Assembly (NCBI GenBank): GCA_001664005.1
Contig: CP016093.1
Coordinates: 1-64,000, forward strand
Source of the DNA: Rhizobiales bacterium NRL2
GTDB taxonomy: Bacteria; Pseudomonadota; Alphaproteobacteria; Minwuiales; Minwuiaceae
Length of the DNA: 64,000 bases
Direction of reading: 5' to 3'
Part shown: piece after piece, positions 1 to 7,002 of the stretch
How positions within the stretch are numbered: the first letter of the stretch is position 1
Layout of the letters: each line of letters opens with the position of its first letter
Made by a program: the position numbers and the translations under genes
Notes under the pieces: generated by a model
What the model was told of the DNA's origin: nothing
Database searches by the model: none
What the model saw: the letters and a program-made list of their open reading frames with translations, nothing else

Positions 1-249
1 CGATTGCTTAGCGGTTTGAAGCGGATGGAGAAGAACCGCTCAGTCTATGACCAGTTCCGTTTTCTTGCATCGTGGCTTGAAAATATCGACAGGCAAGATC
101 TATTTTCTGAAGAAGCATCGAATCTCCCGTCGGTCAGCTTTGCGTCGCCGTTGAAACTTTCCGGTGGCCGGTCGCTCGATGAGCAACTTTGGGAGCCTTT
201 GCATATGCAGGCGGATGATGCCTTGCAGGAGAGGCTCGGAATATTATGA
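1..249 (+). CDS. C-terminal fragment of a gene upstream of a short Argonaute; probable APAZ-domain effector partner
   Basis: Only the last 82 codons lie in the window; the reading frame is open at base 1, so the gene starts upstream. The stop TGA overlaps the ATG of the Argonaute gene (ATGA at 246-249), which implies one operon and coupled translation. In short prokaryotic Argonaute systems (SPARTA with TIR-APAZ, SPARSA with SIR2-APAZ) the neighbouring gene encodes the effector with a C-terminal APAZ domain that binds the Argonaute. The visible tail is mixed alpha/acidic, and I cannot recognise an APAZ motif in it. The assignment rests on position and overlap, not on sequence similarity. Confidence 0.55.
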   Translation, partial: RLLSGLKRMEKNRSVYDQFRFLASWLENIDRQDLFSEEASNLPSVSFASPLKLSGGRSLDEQLWEPLHMQADDALQERLGIL

Positions 250-1664
250 AGTTGGAATTCCTTAGAGAGCCCCGCCTTATATTCGCAAACGGAGAGCATA
301 TCTGTCCGAGACGCGGTATATCCGCGTACGGTGTCTTTGATCAAACCCAGGAGACGAGGCGGAGTGAGATTTACGTCGGGGGAGTCGGGTCGTCCGAGTG
401 CATGGAAATGTTGGGAAGCTGGCTCGACAGATGCAGAGCGGGAATAGACGCTCCAAAGGACACCAAGCAGGAAAATCTGAAACCGCCGTTTTGCGGATTT
501 TCTCAGGAGGGCGGCTTTGGAGCCGACATCAGGTTCTCGAGCGACCTAGCGAGGTCATTGAAGAACTCTGATATCGCAGAGGTGATAGCGATAACGTCTG
601 GGGCAGAGCGCATTCAAGCTGCGATCGATCTCTATTACGAGAACATCAAGTTCCTTGCGCAGAACCGACATGTTGACGTGATCGTCTGCGTTATGCCCGA
701 GAAACTCTACAAGGTAATTTCGACGGAGGAGGCTTCAGGCGAGGAAACTCTCGAAGAATCGAAGACGAAAGAGGAGCTGAATTTTCGACGTGCGCTTAAG
801 GCACGCTCAATGTCCCTCGGGAAGCCGCTACAGCTTATCCGGCAGGTCAATCTCGACAGCACCAAGTCTGCAGGGCAGCAGGATGATGCCACGAAGGCAT
901 GGAATTTTTGCACCGCCCTTTACTACAAATCCGGTCCGACAATTCCCTGGAAGCTTGAACAGGAAAGTTCCCGCGTGACCTCATGCGCAGTCGGGATTGC
1001 ATTTTATCGGAGCCGTGACAGGCAAACCCTCTGCACCAGTCTGGCGCAGATATTTGATGAGCTTGGAAACGGCCTGATCCTGAGAGGGACGCCTGTGCAA
1101 ATCGACAAGGATGACCGCGTGCCGAGGCTGACGGCCCAGCAGTCACATGACCTCATTACAGCGGCGTTGAAAGAGTACAGGGTTGCGCTCCGCAATTTTC
1201 CAGCGCGTGTGGTGGTCCATAAATCGTCGAATTTTACTCACGAAGAGATCGAAGGCATTGAGAGCGCGGCACGCGCACTTCGCATTGATGCCGTCGATTT
1301 TGTCACCATCCTCGATTCTAAGCTGAGGCTCTTTCGCGACGGAAACTACCCTCCCTTCAGGGGAACCATGGCGCGCATCGATGATAGCCGAATGCTTCTC
1401 TATTCGAGAGGTTCCGTCTGGTATTACCAGACCTATCCGGGGATGTATGTTCCGCAGCCGATTGAGCTTAGAGTCGTCAAATCAGAAGAGTCGCCGATGC
1501 TGATTGCGCGCGAGGTCTTGGGTTTGACTAAAATGAACTGGAATAACACCCAGTTCGACGGTAAGTACCCTGTTACACTGGGATGTGCTCGGAGGGTCGG
1601 GGAAGTTATGAAATACCTGAGTGAGTCGGAGACGCCTCAGATCCGCTATGGATACTATATGTGA
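246..1664 (+). CDS. Short prokaryotic Argonaute (MID-PIWI), catalytically inactive
   Basis: 472 residues, the usual length of a short pAgo, which lacks the N and PAZ domains. MID is about residues 110-235, with a basic LKA...GKPLQLIR segment at 184-199 where 5'-phosphate-binding residues sit. PIWI is about 240-472: GIAFYRS at 250-256, the segment from SLAQIFDELGNG, PARVVVHKSSNF at 319-330, and a C-terminal KMNWNNTQFDGKYPVT block ending in an aromatic RYGYYM tail. The DEDX catalytic acids are missing: the first position is Gly-Ile-Ala (250-252) and the third is HKS (325-327). Such proteins use a guide to sense invader nucleic acid and switch on an associated NADase or nuclease, giving abortive infection. 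Start overlaps the stop of the upstream gene (ATGA). The effector type (TIR, SIR2 or other) cannot be seen because its N-terminal part is outside the window. Confidence 0.87.
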   Translation: MKLEFLREPRLIFANGEHICPRRGISAYGVFDQTQETRRSEIYVGGVGSSECMEMLGSWLDRCRAGIDAPKDTKQENLKPPFCGFSQEGGFGADIRFSSDLARSLKNSDIAEVIAITSGAERIQAAIDLYYENIKFLAQNRHVDVIVCVMPEKLYKVISTEEASGEETLEESKTKEELNFRRALKARSMSLGKPLQLIRQVNLDSTKSAGQQDDATKAWNFCTALYYKSGPTIPWKLEQESSRVTSCAVGIAFYRSRDRQTLCTSLAQIFDELGNGLILRGTPVQIDKDDRVPRLTAQQSHDLITAALKEYRVALRNFPARVVVHKSSNFTHEEIEGIESAARALRIDAVDFVTILDSKLRLFRDGNYPPFRGTMARIDDSRMLLYSRGSVWYYQTYPGMYVPQPIELRVVKSEESPMLIAREVLGLTKMNWNNTQFDGKYPVTLGCARRVGEVMKYLSESETPQIRYGYYM

Positions 1665-1676
1665 GGATTGAATAGA

Positions 1677-1862
1677 TTACGCTTGGGCCTTGATATATTC
1701 GTGGCCATGGAGCCACTGAATTATTTTACTTGACCACGCCATGTCTTCTTGACCTGCTGGAAGAGGCGCTACGTCGCCACGAGGTTTTGCAGTTGATTCC
1801 TGATTGTTGTGGTTGGTGCCGATGAACTGGACGATGTCTGTGATCTTCAGGCGGCCGGGCAT
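1677..1862 (-). CDS. Possible small protein downstream of hipA
   Basis: 61 residues on the hipA strand, starting 10 bases after the hipA stop and ending 12 bases from the convergent Argonaute stop, so it would be the third gene of the hipBA operon. Composition is mixed and plausible (Trp- and His-containing C-terminus, WLHGHEY). No good Shine-Dalgarno sequence precedes the ATG, and I recognise no family. It could equally be a chance open frame. Confidence 0.35.
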   Translation of the reverse strand: MPGRLKITDIVQFIGTNHNNQESTAKPRGDVAPLPAGQEDMAWSSKIIQWLHGHEYIKAQA

Positions 1863-1872
1863 TGCAAGTTCG

Positions 1873-3198
1873 TCATTTCTCGGAGGTCCCGTTGACGGCG
1901 AGGCTGTCGAGCCGCTTTAGCATTGCAGCTTTCACCGAAGCGTGGATGGCTTCGGGGAAATCATTCGGGAGCACGGCTGGCATTTTGTCGATCGCAGTCC
2001 CAGCCACATCCGCAATTTCGCGTATGGCTGTTTGAATCAGGCTTTTTGGTAGTCCAGCACGCACACTCGTCTGGACGAAATGACGGCCGACGATTTGGTC
2101 GATCCGGTAATGTCTGTTGTTACCGACCGACATGGCAAGGCGCATTTGCTTGTGTTCGATCTGCCCTGCATCAAGGCTCGGTTGTGCTGTCAGCACATCG
2201 TAAATCGGCGTCATTGAAAAGCTTCCACCTGGTCTCAGAAAGACGCTGAAGTTTTTTGCGTGCCCGTCAGTTGCTCCGATTAACCAGAACAAGATCTGCG
2301 CCTTCAGGAAAAATTTTTGGTCGTCAGCAGGTCTATCGCTACCTTTGAGGAAGTTCAGTATATCGACCATGTTGGGGCCGTGATCGCTCTGATATTTACG
2401 TGAAGGCGGGATCGAAAGCGCCTGGCAGCAGTCTTCCTGCGGGAGCCGCAGAAGCCTCCCATCCTTCGCCTTCAATCGGTCGAACCTCTCTATTACAAGG
2501 GCCTTGGTTTCGCCGAAGGTTTGTATTTCGGCCTTATTGACCGGGAGCCCGAAAGCCTCAAGGAGCTTCAGGCAATAAAATTCGTTCTCGACGCTGTTGG
2601 AAAGGTCGATGTCGTTTGGCAGTCGCCCGATCTGTGTCTTGAACAGATGCGTCGTTGGAGATGTGCCGTGCGGCTTGAGCCAATTACCTTTATGACGGAG
2701 GAGGGCAGTCTTTTCCTGCGCGCCTGCCACGGAAATCCGAAATTCGTCCTCGCGGTCTAATCCGAGAGGAGCTTGTGCGAGGTTAATGAGGATTTTTTCA
2801 ATCGCCGCGTCATCGACCGGCTCGCCTTCAATTTTTGTGCTGTCGATATTTGGTTCTGTGCCGCCAGCCATAAATTGAAGCGCGCCAACACAATCATGGC
2901 CGATCGCTTCCAGGAGGCTATATGCATCGGTCCCCCGTGCGCCGACTTTTTCGGCCACGCGGCGTCGTATGCCATCGGAATCTGGAAGGAGGTTTTCGAA
3001 TACAGCGACCACCGGCGCGCCCCTGTAAGTATCTTCCTGTAGGGGCAGGGATAGTGAAACCGGAAATGAGTTTTCCCAATCGAGCCAGCTCTGGTCATAG
3101 CGAAATTCAATGGCTCCGCTCGGTTCCTTCAATAGGTGTCCGACAAGCCGGTTGTTCAGGTAAACCCGTAACGGGGCATATTTGGGACGACGCGGCAT
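1873..3198 (-). CDS. hipA: HipA-type serine/threonine kinase toxin
   Basis: 441 residues, full family length. It has the N-terminal HipA subdomain (about 10-110: couple_hipA region with the ENLLPDSDGIRRR block), the glycine-rich SVAGAQEKTAL loop at 156-166 where HipA autophosphorylates, the catalytic ATDGHAKNF at 309-317 with Asp311, and a metal-binding Asp334 in PIYDV. All kinase residues appear present. HipA of E. coli phosphorylates glutamyl-tRNA synthetase and arrests growth; the target here is unknown. The hipB stop and the hipA start share one base (TGATG at 3196-3200), so the antitoxin is made first and coupled. Position inside a defence and mobility island suggests maintenance or an anti-phage role. 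Confidence 0.92.
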   Translation of the reverse strand: MPRRPKYAPLRVYLNNRLVGHLLKEPSGAIEFRYDQSWLDWENSFPVSLSLPLQEDTYRGAPVVAVFENLLPDSDGIRRRVAEKVGARGTDAYSLLEAIGHDCVGALQFMAGGTEPNIDSTKIEGEPVDDAAIEKILINLAQAPLGLDREDEFRISVAGAQEKTALLRHKGNWLKPHGTSPTTHLFKTQIGRLPNDIDLSNSVENEFYCLKLLEAFGLPVNKAEIQTFGETKALVIERFDRLKAKDGRLLRLPQEDCCQALSIPPSRKYQSDHGPNMVDILNFLKGSDRPADDQKFFLKAQILFWLIGATDGHAKNFSVFLRPGGSFSMTPIYDVLTAQPSLDAGQIEHKQMRLAMSVGNNRHYRIDQIVGRHFVQTSVRAGLPKSLIQTAIREIADVAGTAIDKMPAVLPNDFPEAIHASVKAAMLKRLDSLAVNGTSEK

Positions 3199-3449
3199 CA
3201 GAACAGCTTCTCGATATCTGAGGACTGGCCTTTCGATCGCTCCCTGACCCGGAACTCCAAATCGAGAGCGGTCAGCACGGCGAGAATGGTTTCCAACTTC
3301 GTCGCCGTATTGCCGTTCTCTATGAGCGAGATCGTCTCCTGCCTGAGACCTGTTGCGCTGCCAAGTTCGCTTTGGCTCCAGCCATGCTTTCTACGGGCCC
3401 GGCGGACAATGTTCCCAATTTGTTTCGGCGTACGAGCTGAGTCATTCAT
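3198..3449 (-). CDS. hipB: HipB-type antitoxin, XRE-family helix-turn-helix repressor
   Basis: 83 residues from the chosen ATG at 3449 (MNDSART). A Cro/C1-type helix-turn-helix spans about residues 8-62: IGNIVRRARRKHGWSQSELGS followed by the recognition helix TGLRQETISLIENG. It neutralises HipA and represses the operon. An ATG two codons earlier (3455) is possible, and the frame stays open far upstream, but a near-consensus promoter (TTGACA, 17-base spacer, CATAAT) ends at 3456, which would put the transcript start at the 3449 ATG. The message may therefore be leaderless. Operator-like inverted repeats lie over the promoter. Confidence 0.88.
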   Translation of the reverse strand: MNDSARTPKQIGNIVRRARRKHGWSQSELGSATGLRQETISLIENGNTATKLETILAVLTALDLEFRVRERSKGQSSDIEKLF

Positions 3450-3455
3450 AGGCAT

Positions 3456-3484
3456 ATTATGCGTTAAAAGCGATAAAATGTCAA
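3456..3484 (-). promoter_or_regulatory. Predicted hipBA promoter
   Basis: On the minus strand: -35 TTGACA (3484-3479), 17-base spacer, -10 CATAAT (3461-3456). That is a perfect -35 and a 5/6 -10 at ideal spacing. The predicted start, about 7 bases downstream, falls on the ATG at 3449. Confidence 0.7.
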
Positions 3485-3557
3485 TATCGGAAATGGCGCA
3501 TAAGACGGTTATATGTGCCAAAGACGATAAATTGACATTATCGGAATTAACCGATAA
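3471..3557. promoter_or_regulatory. Operator cluster, probable HipB binding sites
   Basis: Three inverted repeats built from the same CGATAA half-site. Site 1 (3471-3489) is CGATAA-7 bases-ATATCG. Site 2 (3525-3543) is CGATAA-7 bases-TTATCG. Site 3 (3538-3557) is TTATCGG-6 bases-CCGATAA and overlaps site 2. Sites 1 and 2 start 54 bases apart. Site 1 covers the hipBA promoter and site 2 the -35 of the divergent promoter, so one repressor could control both directions. E. coli HipB uses a comparable spaced-palindrome operator; binding here is inferred. Confidence 0.7.
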
Positions 3558-3560
3558 ATT
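3532..3560 (+). promoter_or_regulatory. Predicted divergent promoter for the zinc-ribbon gene pair
   Basis: Plus strand: -35 TTGACA (3532-3537), 17-base spacer, -10 TAAATT (3555-3560, 4/6 match). The spacer is filled by the third inverted repeat of the operator cluster. It would give a leader of about 165 bases before the GTG at 3732. Confidence 0.5.
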
Positions 3561-3731
3561 AACTTGTCCCCTTGTCTGCCTGTGGACAAACCTCTCCCAA
3601 GGGTTGTGTGGGGGACCATATCTACTCATTATCGAATTTACGGCACTTAAAGTTGAAACTGAAACTAGGCGTGGGGGCGTCGAAGAGGTTTTGCCCAAAG
3701 CCACGCGGGCAGAGCAGATCGGGAGCGACGA

Positions 3732-4565
3732 GTGGTGTTTGGGACGGCCCCTCACATTCAGCGGGCGCAGGATCACCTTGGAAGCAACGATCCTGATCGG
3801 TTGGCATATGCCTGTCTTGAACTCCGCTATGCGCTGGAGCGTGTCGCCTATCAAAAGCTTCAGCTCCGGCTCGACAAAATCACCATCGAAGAGATAGGGG
3901 CCTGGCAGCCGCGCCGCGCCATGGATCGCCTAATGGAGTTGGTGGACGAGCATTTGACCAAAGATTCGACACTCAGGGTCGCGCGTGAATCCGAACCCGG
4001 TACGCCAGCTACGGACGGCTTTGTGACTGTCGGTCAAACCAAGGGGGTATCACCACGGGAGATTGGCAAGCACTGGCAAAAGTTAGGCTCATTCCTCCAT
4101 ATCCGAATGCCGACTAAGAAGGGGCAGCATTCGCCCAAGCCGGATGAGGCGGCGTTGCGCACTTATCTCAAAGAGGTGATCGAATACGTCGAGGCGGCAA
4201 CCAGTACCGGCTTCGACGCTCATTTTTCCGAGACAGTGACCTTCGCTTGCGGAAAATGCGACCAAAGCATTGTCCGTAACAGTGTGCTGCTCAAGGAGGA
4301 GACCGTCGTCCAGTGCCAGAACGAGCAGTGCAATGCCTCCTACATCACACATGTCAAAGACGAGGAATTTACATTCGAGCCCTATCTCATTCCATTGGAG
4401 TGCAGGAACTGCGCCCATATAGATCGCATTGAAGCTAACGCTTTCATGAAGATGAAGCCCAATGAAAACGTCATTCTTATCTGCGACAATTGTGGGACGC
4501 GGCATCTCGTTCGCTGGATTTTGAAATATGGCCTCGAATCTGAAACCCAGAAGGGCGAAGAATAA
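3732..4565 (+). CDS. Unknown protein with two zinc-ribbon modules
   Basis: 277 residues. GTG at 3732 is chosen because stops close the frame upstream at 3666 and a GGGAG Shine-Dalgarno sequence sits 6 bases before it. The N-terminal part (about 15-75) is helical and repeat-like (RLAYACLELRYALERVAY). A basic region and a short link lead to two CxxC pairs: CGKC...CQNEQC, then CRNC...CDNC, about residues 170-265. The second module ends in a hydrophobic and basic segment. I do not recognise the family. It is divergent from hipBA across shared operator-like repeats and is followed 45 bases later by another unknown gene. The setting, between toxin-antitoxin and anti-restriction genes, makes a defence or regulatory role possible but unproven. 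Confidence 0.75.
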   Translation: MVFGTAPHIQRAQDHLGSNDPDRLAYACLELRYALERVAYQKLQLRLDKITIEEIGAWQPRRAMDRLMELVDEHLTKDSTLRVARESEPGTPATDGFVTVGQTKGVSPREIGKHWQKLGSFLHIRMPTKKGQHSPKPDEAALRTYLKEVIEYVEAATSTGFDAHFSETVTFACGKCDQSIVRNSVLLKEETVVQCQNEQCNASYITHVKDEEFTFEPYLIPLECRNCAHIDRIEANAFMKMKPNENVILICDNCGTRHLVRWILKYGLESETQKGEE

Positions 4566-4610
4566 TCGCGCGTAGCGCAGTGCGTGCGCAATCTGTACAG
4601 AGAAATAACG

Positions 4611-5390
4611 ATGAGCAGAGATGAAAGTTTTGAGCCGGACGATGCGGACCAGCTCCGCTACAAGCCGCTTTCCGAAATTAATCCGTCTGCAATAAACGAG
4701 GCTCTTGCAGGTCTGACATTGCTTGGAGACGATCCTCATCTGTGCATGCAGGCCATGAATCTCGGGCTTGTCGATCCGTTCATTGCCGACCTTGAAGAGG
4801 AGTTGCTAGAGAAGTTGATAGACGAAGAACGGACGCCTATGCCGGAAGCTATATTTGTTTCGGCGCAATCTCAAATGTGGATATTTGCCGCTTACGAGCT
4901 ATTGCGTACATGGCGGCAACGCGCTTCTGACATGATCAAATGGCACGACAATAGCGGTCTTGAGATCAAGCTACGCACCCTCGAGGAAGATCAGGGATAT
5001 CAGCATTTCGGGCGCGCCTATCGCGCCTCCCAGGTTAGAAAAGTAATCGAAGACCCTTCGATGATTTCCCGTATCCGCGATGATCTACGGCGAGTGCACA
5101 TCCTGTTTGGGCGTTTGGAAGCTCTCCGCGTTTCGTTGGCCAAACACGAGGTGCGCGGGCGGAGCGGGTCTGTTGCGCTAGCTCCAGGATACGGCCGGAT
5201 CAATCACTGGTGTGGTGCGCTGGATTATGAACTGGAAAATGGCCGGTATTCGATGGGTTATGTGAATCGACGCGACATTGCCGACAACATTCGCGGCCTT
5301 CTAACCATAGGTGATTTGCCTAGCGAAGAGGACCTGGCCTCTTTCGATGAGTATATGAAGGGCCCGCCACACGATTTGCTTGATTGGTGA
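4611..5390 (+). CDS. Unknown alpha-helical protein, partner of the zinc-ribbon gene
   Basis: 259 residues from ATG 4611 (MSRDESF); a GTG at 4584 in the same frame would add nine residues but has no better ribosome site. Acidic N-terminus, then mostly helical sequence (residues 25-110, including WIFAAYELLRTWRQRA), a central basic helical stretch and a conserved-looking Gly/Trp/Tyr C-terminal part (SVALAPGYGRINHWCGALDYEL). No signal peptide and no membrane span. I do not recognise a family. It starts 45 bases after the zinc-ribbon gene on the same strand, so the two are probably co-transcribed. Confidence 0.72.
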   Translation: MSRDESFEPDDADQLRYKPLSEINPSAINEALAGLTLLGDDPHLCMQAMNLGLVDPFIADLEEELLEKLIDEERTPMPEAIFVSAQSQMWIFAAYELLRTWRQRASDMIKWHDNSGLEIKLRTLEEDQGYQHFGRAYRASQVRKVIEDPSMISRIRDDLRRVHILFGRLEALRVSLAKHEVRGRSGSVALAPGYGRINHWCGALDYELENGRYSMGYVNRRDIADNIRGLLTIGDLPSEEDLASFDEYMKGPPHDLLDW

Positions 5391-5827
5391 TGCGTCCGTG
5401 AAGACGGACCGGGCTCTCGTGTACCGAACCCGCCTATAGCGGTTTCGGCCATTCGGCTTCGATCCCTCGCGCGAGCAGGAACTGACAGCCGGACAGGGGT
5501 GGCCTCGGTCCCGCGTCTCCAGGGGACGCTCCTGCGGGGCCAGCCGGGAACCCTGTCTGGCTGATCGCCGCTTCCCGCCACTTCAAGGGTGGCTCCTTGC
5601 AGTCTTCTTCTTTGGTTTGAGATCGGGGCTTGCAGCCCCCATGCCGTCAAGACCAAGCCGGTTCGCCGGTGGCGTCCTTTGGCGAAGAGCGGCAGGCCGT
5701 AGCTCGCGCATGCGCGCTGCGCCCGCACCACCCGTGCCGCTCTTCGGTCTGTGACGGCGTCCCCCCGCTCATTGGCGCGCGCCTAGTCGGTTGCATGCGC
5801 AACCCCTAGGACAAAGGAAACAAAGCC
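5391..5827. other. Structured non-coding region between cargo genes and ardA
   Basis: 437 bases without a credible gene. It contains nested inverted repeats. GACAGGG (5492-5498) pairs with CCCTGTC (5551-5557), enclosing TGGCC/GGCCA and GCGTC/GACGC stems. A CCGG-TTCG-CCGG hairpin lies at 5658-5669. A 12-base perfect inverted repeat encloses a palindrome (5683-5746). Highly folded DNA before ardA recalls single-strand promoters or transfer origins in conjugative leading regions, but no match to a known oriT is visible. Confidence 0.55.
5683..5746. repeat. 12-base inverted repeat enclosing a palindrome, upstream of ardA
   Basis: Arms CGAAGAGCGGCA (5683-5694) and TGCCGCTCTTCG (5735-5746) are perfect complements. 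The 40-base interior contains the self-complementary CGCGCATGCGCG (5705-5716). It could form a cruciform, or a large hairpin when single-stranded. Confidence 0.75.
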
Positions 5828-6334
5828 ATGAGCACCTTCTATGCCCAGCCCTATGACATCAATGCCAAGGGATTCTTTTTCGACAGCGCCGAGAGCTACC
5901 GGGACGGCACCGCAGGCCGAACCAACTGCTACGGCATGCCGGTCGAGGAGTACGAGATCCAGTTCATCGACGGCGAGTTGATTGACGCCGCGCTGGCGAA
6001 TGCCCTGGAGGTCAATCAGGCGACCATCTCCGCCTTCTTCGAGGCGGAGGCCGACTGGAGCGAGGATCAGAAACTCCGCGTCATCATATCGGAAAGGGAA
6101 ATCGGCAACCCCTTCGATCTGGAGCATGACGATCCCGATGATCTGAATATCGATCTCTATGAGATGGACAGCCTAAGGGAGCTCGCAGAGCAGTTCGTGG
6201 AGGAGGGCCTGTTCGGCGACATCCCGGAGTATCTGGCGAACTACATCGATCTGGACGCTATCGCCCGCGATCTCTCAATGGACTACGCGGAAACCAACAT
6301 CGCCGGACGGCGCTTCATCTACCGGAGCGCTTGA
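5828..6334 (+). CDS. ardA: Anti-restriction protein ArdA
   Basis: 168 residues, the normal ArdA length. It begins with the family hallmark STFYAQPYD and has the EEYEIQFIDGE segment near residues 38-50 and a very acidic composition throughout, as expected for a DNA mimic that blocks type I restriction enzymes and protects incoming DNA during transfer. An AAGGAAA ribosome site precedes the ATG. The next gene begins 2 bases after the stop, so the two are co-transcribed. Presence with a relaxase supports a transferable element. Confidence 0.93.
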   Translation: MSTFYAQPYDINAKGFFFDSAESYRDGTAGRTNCYGMPVEEYEIQFIDGELIDAALANALEVNQATISAFFEAEADWSEDQKLRVIISEREIGNPFDLEHDDPDDLNIDLYEMDSLRELAEQFVEEGLFGDIPEYLANYIDLDAIARDLSMDYAETNIAGRRFIYRSA

Positions 6335-6336
6335 GC

Positions 6337-6993
6337 ATGACCCGGACACACGACAATGACGCCGGGCAACTCGGTTTCGATGCCCTCCTTGCCGACACGG
6401 ATGCGCAAAACGCAAACCGCAAATTCGAGCGAGAAACCGCTCATCTTCCCGGCGACATGGAGAAGGGACTGAGCTTCTTTCGCGAGCTACTCCGCGCCCA
6501 CCATGACGCAATTCTCGCCTGTGATGGTGATGAGATCGTCCGCATTCGGGGCCAGGCGCGGCTGTTGGCCGCCAAGCTGAATGGCGGAACCTTCGGCATC
6601 CTTGCCGGACCTGAAGCGTCGGGCAATGTGCTGATGGACCGTACCGCCGCGCCGCAAGGGCATGTCCCGCTCTGGGGTCAGAAGGGAGATTTCATTATCG
6701 AGATCGCTGACATTCCGGTTCGCGTGGAAATGGAAGGCATGCTCGGTATCGCCAGCCATTGTCATTGGCTGGGCTTTTCCATCCACGCCGTTGACCGGGA
6801 TCGCCCCTTCCTGAGCGAGACCGGATATCGGAGCTTCCTTGGGGTTCACGTCGATCCGGTCAACAATGTGACGGTCGATCAGTTCGTTGAAACCGTGCTG
6901 CGGTCGTACCTGTCCAACGAACTGAGAGGCCACCCGGTTATCCTCTCCCAAAGAGGTCAGCGTCTCAACGAACAATCGGAGACCAATGGATGA
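6337..6993 (+). CDS. Conserved hypothetical protein of a mobile element, downstream of ardA
   Basis: 218 residues from ATG 6337, two bases after the ardA stop; an in-frame TTG at 6331 overlaps that stop and is less likely. The N-terminus is polar, followed by a helix with an acidic/basic pattern (EKGLSFFRELLRAHHDAILACDGDEIVRIRG), then a beta-rich part containing GDFIIEIADIPVRVEMEGMLG. No catalytic motif, signal peptide or membrane span was recognised. The tight spacing to ardA suggests a related role during transfer. It converges on the relaxase gene, with 9 bases between the stops. Confidence 0.75.
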   Translation: MTRTHDNDAGQLGFDALLADTDAQNANRKFERETAHLPGDMEKGLSFFRELLRAHHDAILACDGDEIVRIRGQARLLAAKLNGGTFGILAGPEASGNVLMDRTAAPQGHVPLWGQKGDFIIEIADIPVRVEMEGMLGIASHCHWLGFSIHAVDRDRPFLSETGYRSFLGVHVDPVNNVTVDQFVETVLRSYLSNELRGHPVILSQRGQRLNEQSETNG

Positions 6994-7002
6994 GGGGAGA
7001 CG

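Noticed and set aside
246..1664. Catalytically active or long Argonaute
   Set aside because: The protein is only 472 residues, has no PAZ domain, and the first and third catalytic acid positions are replaced.
5258..5731. Minus-strand frame of 157 codons before ardA
   Set aside because: It runs across the inverted repeats and the end of a good plus-strand gene, with no ribosome site and a biased Arg/Ser composition.
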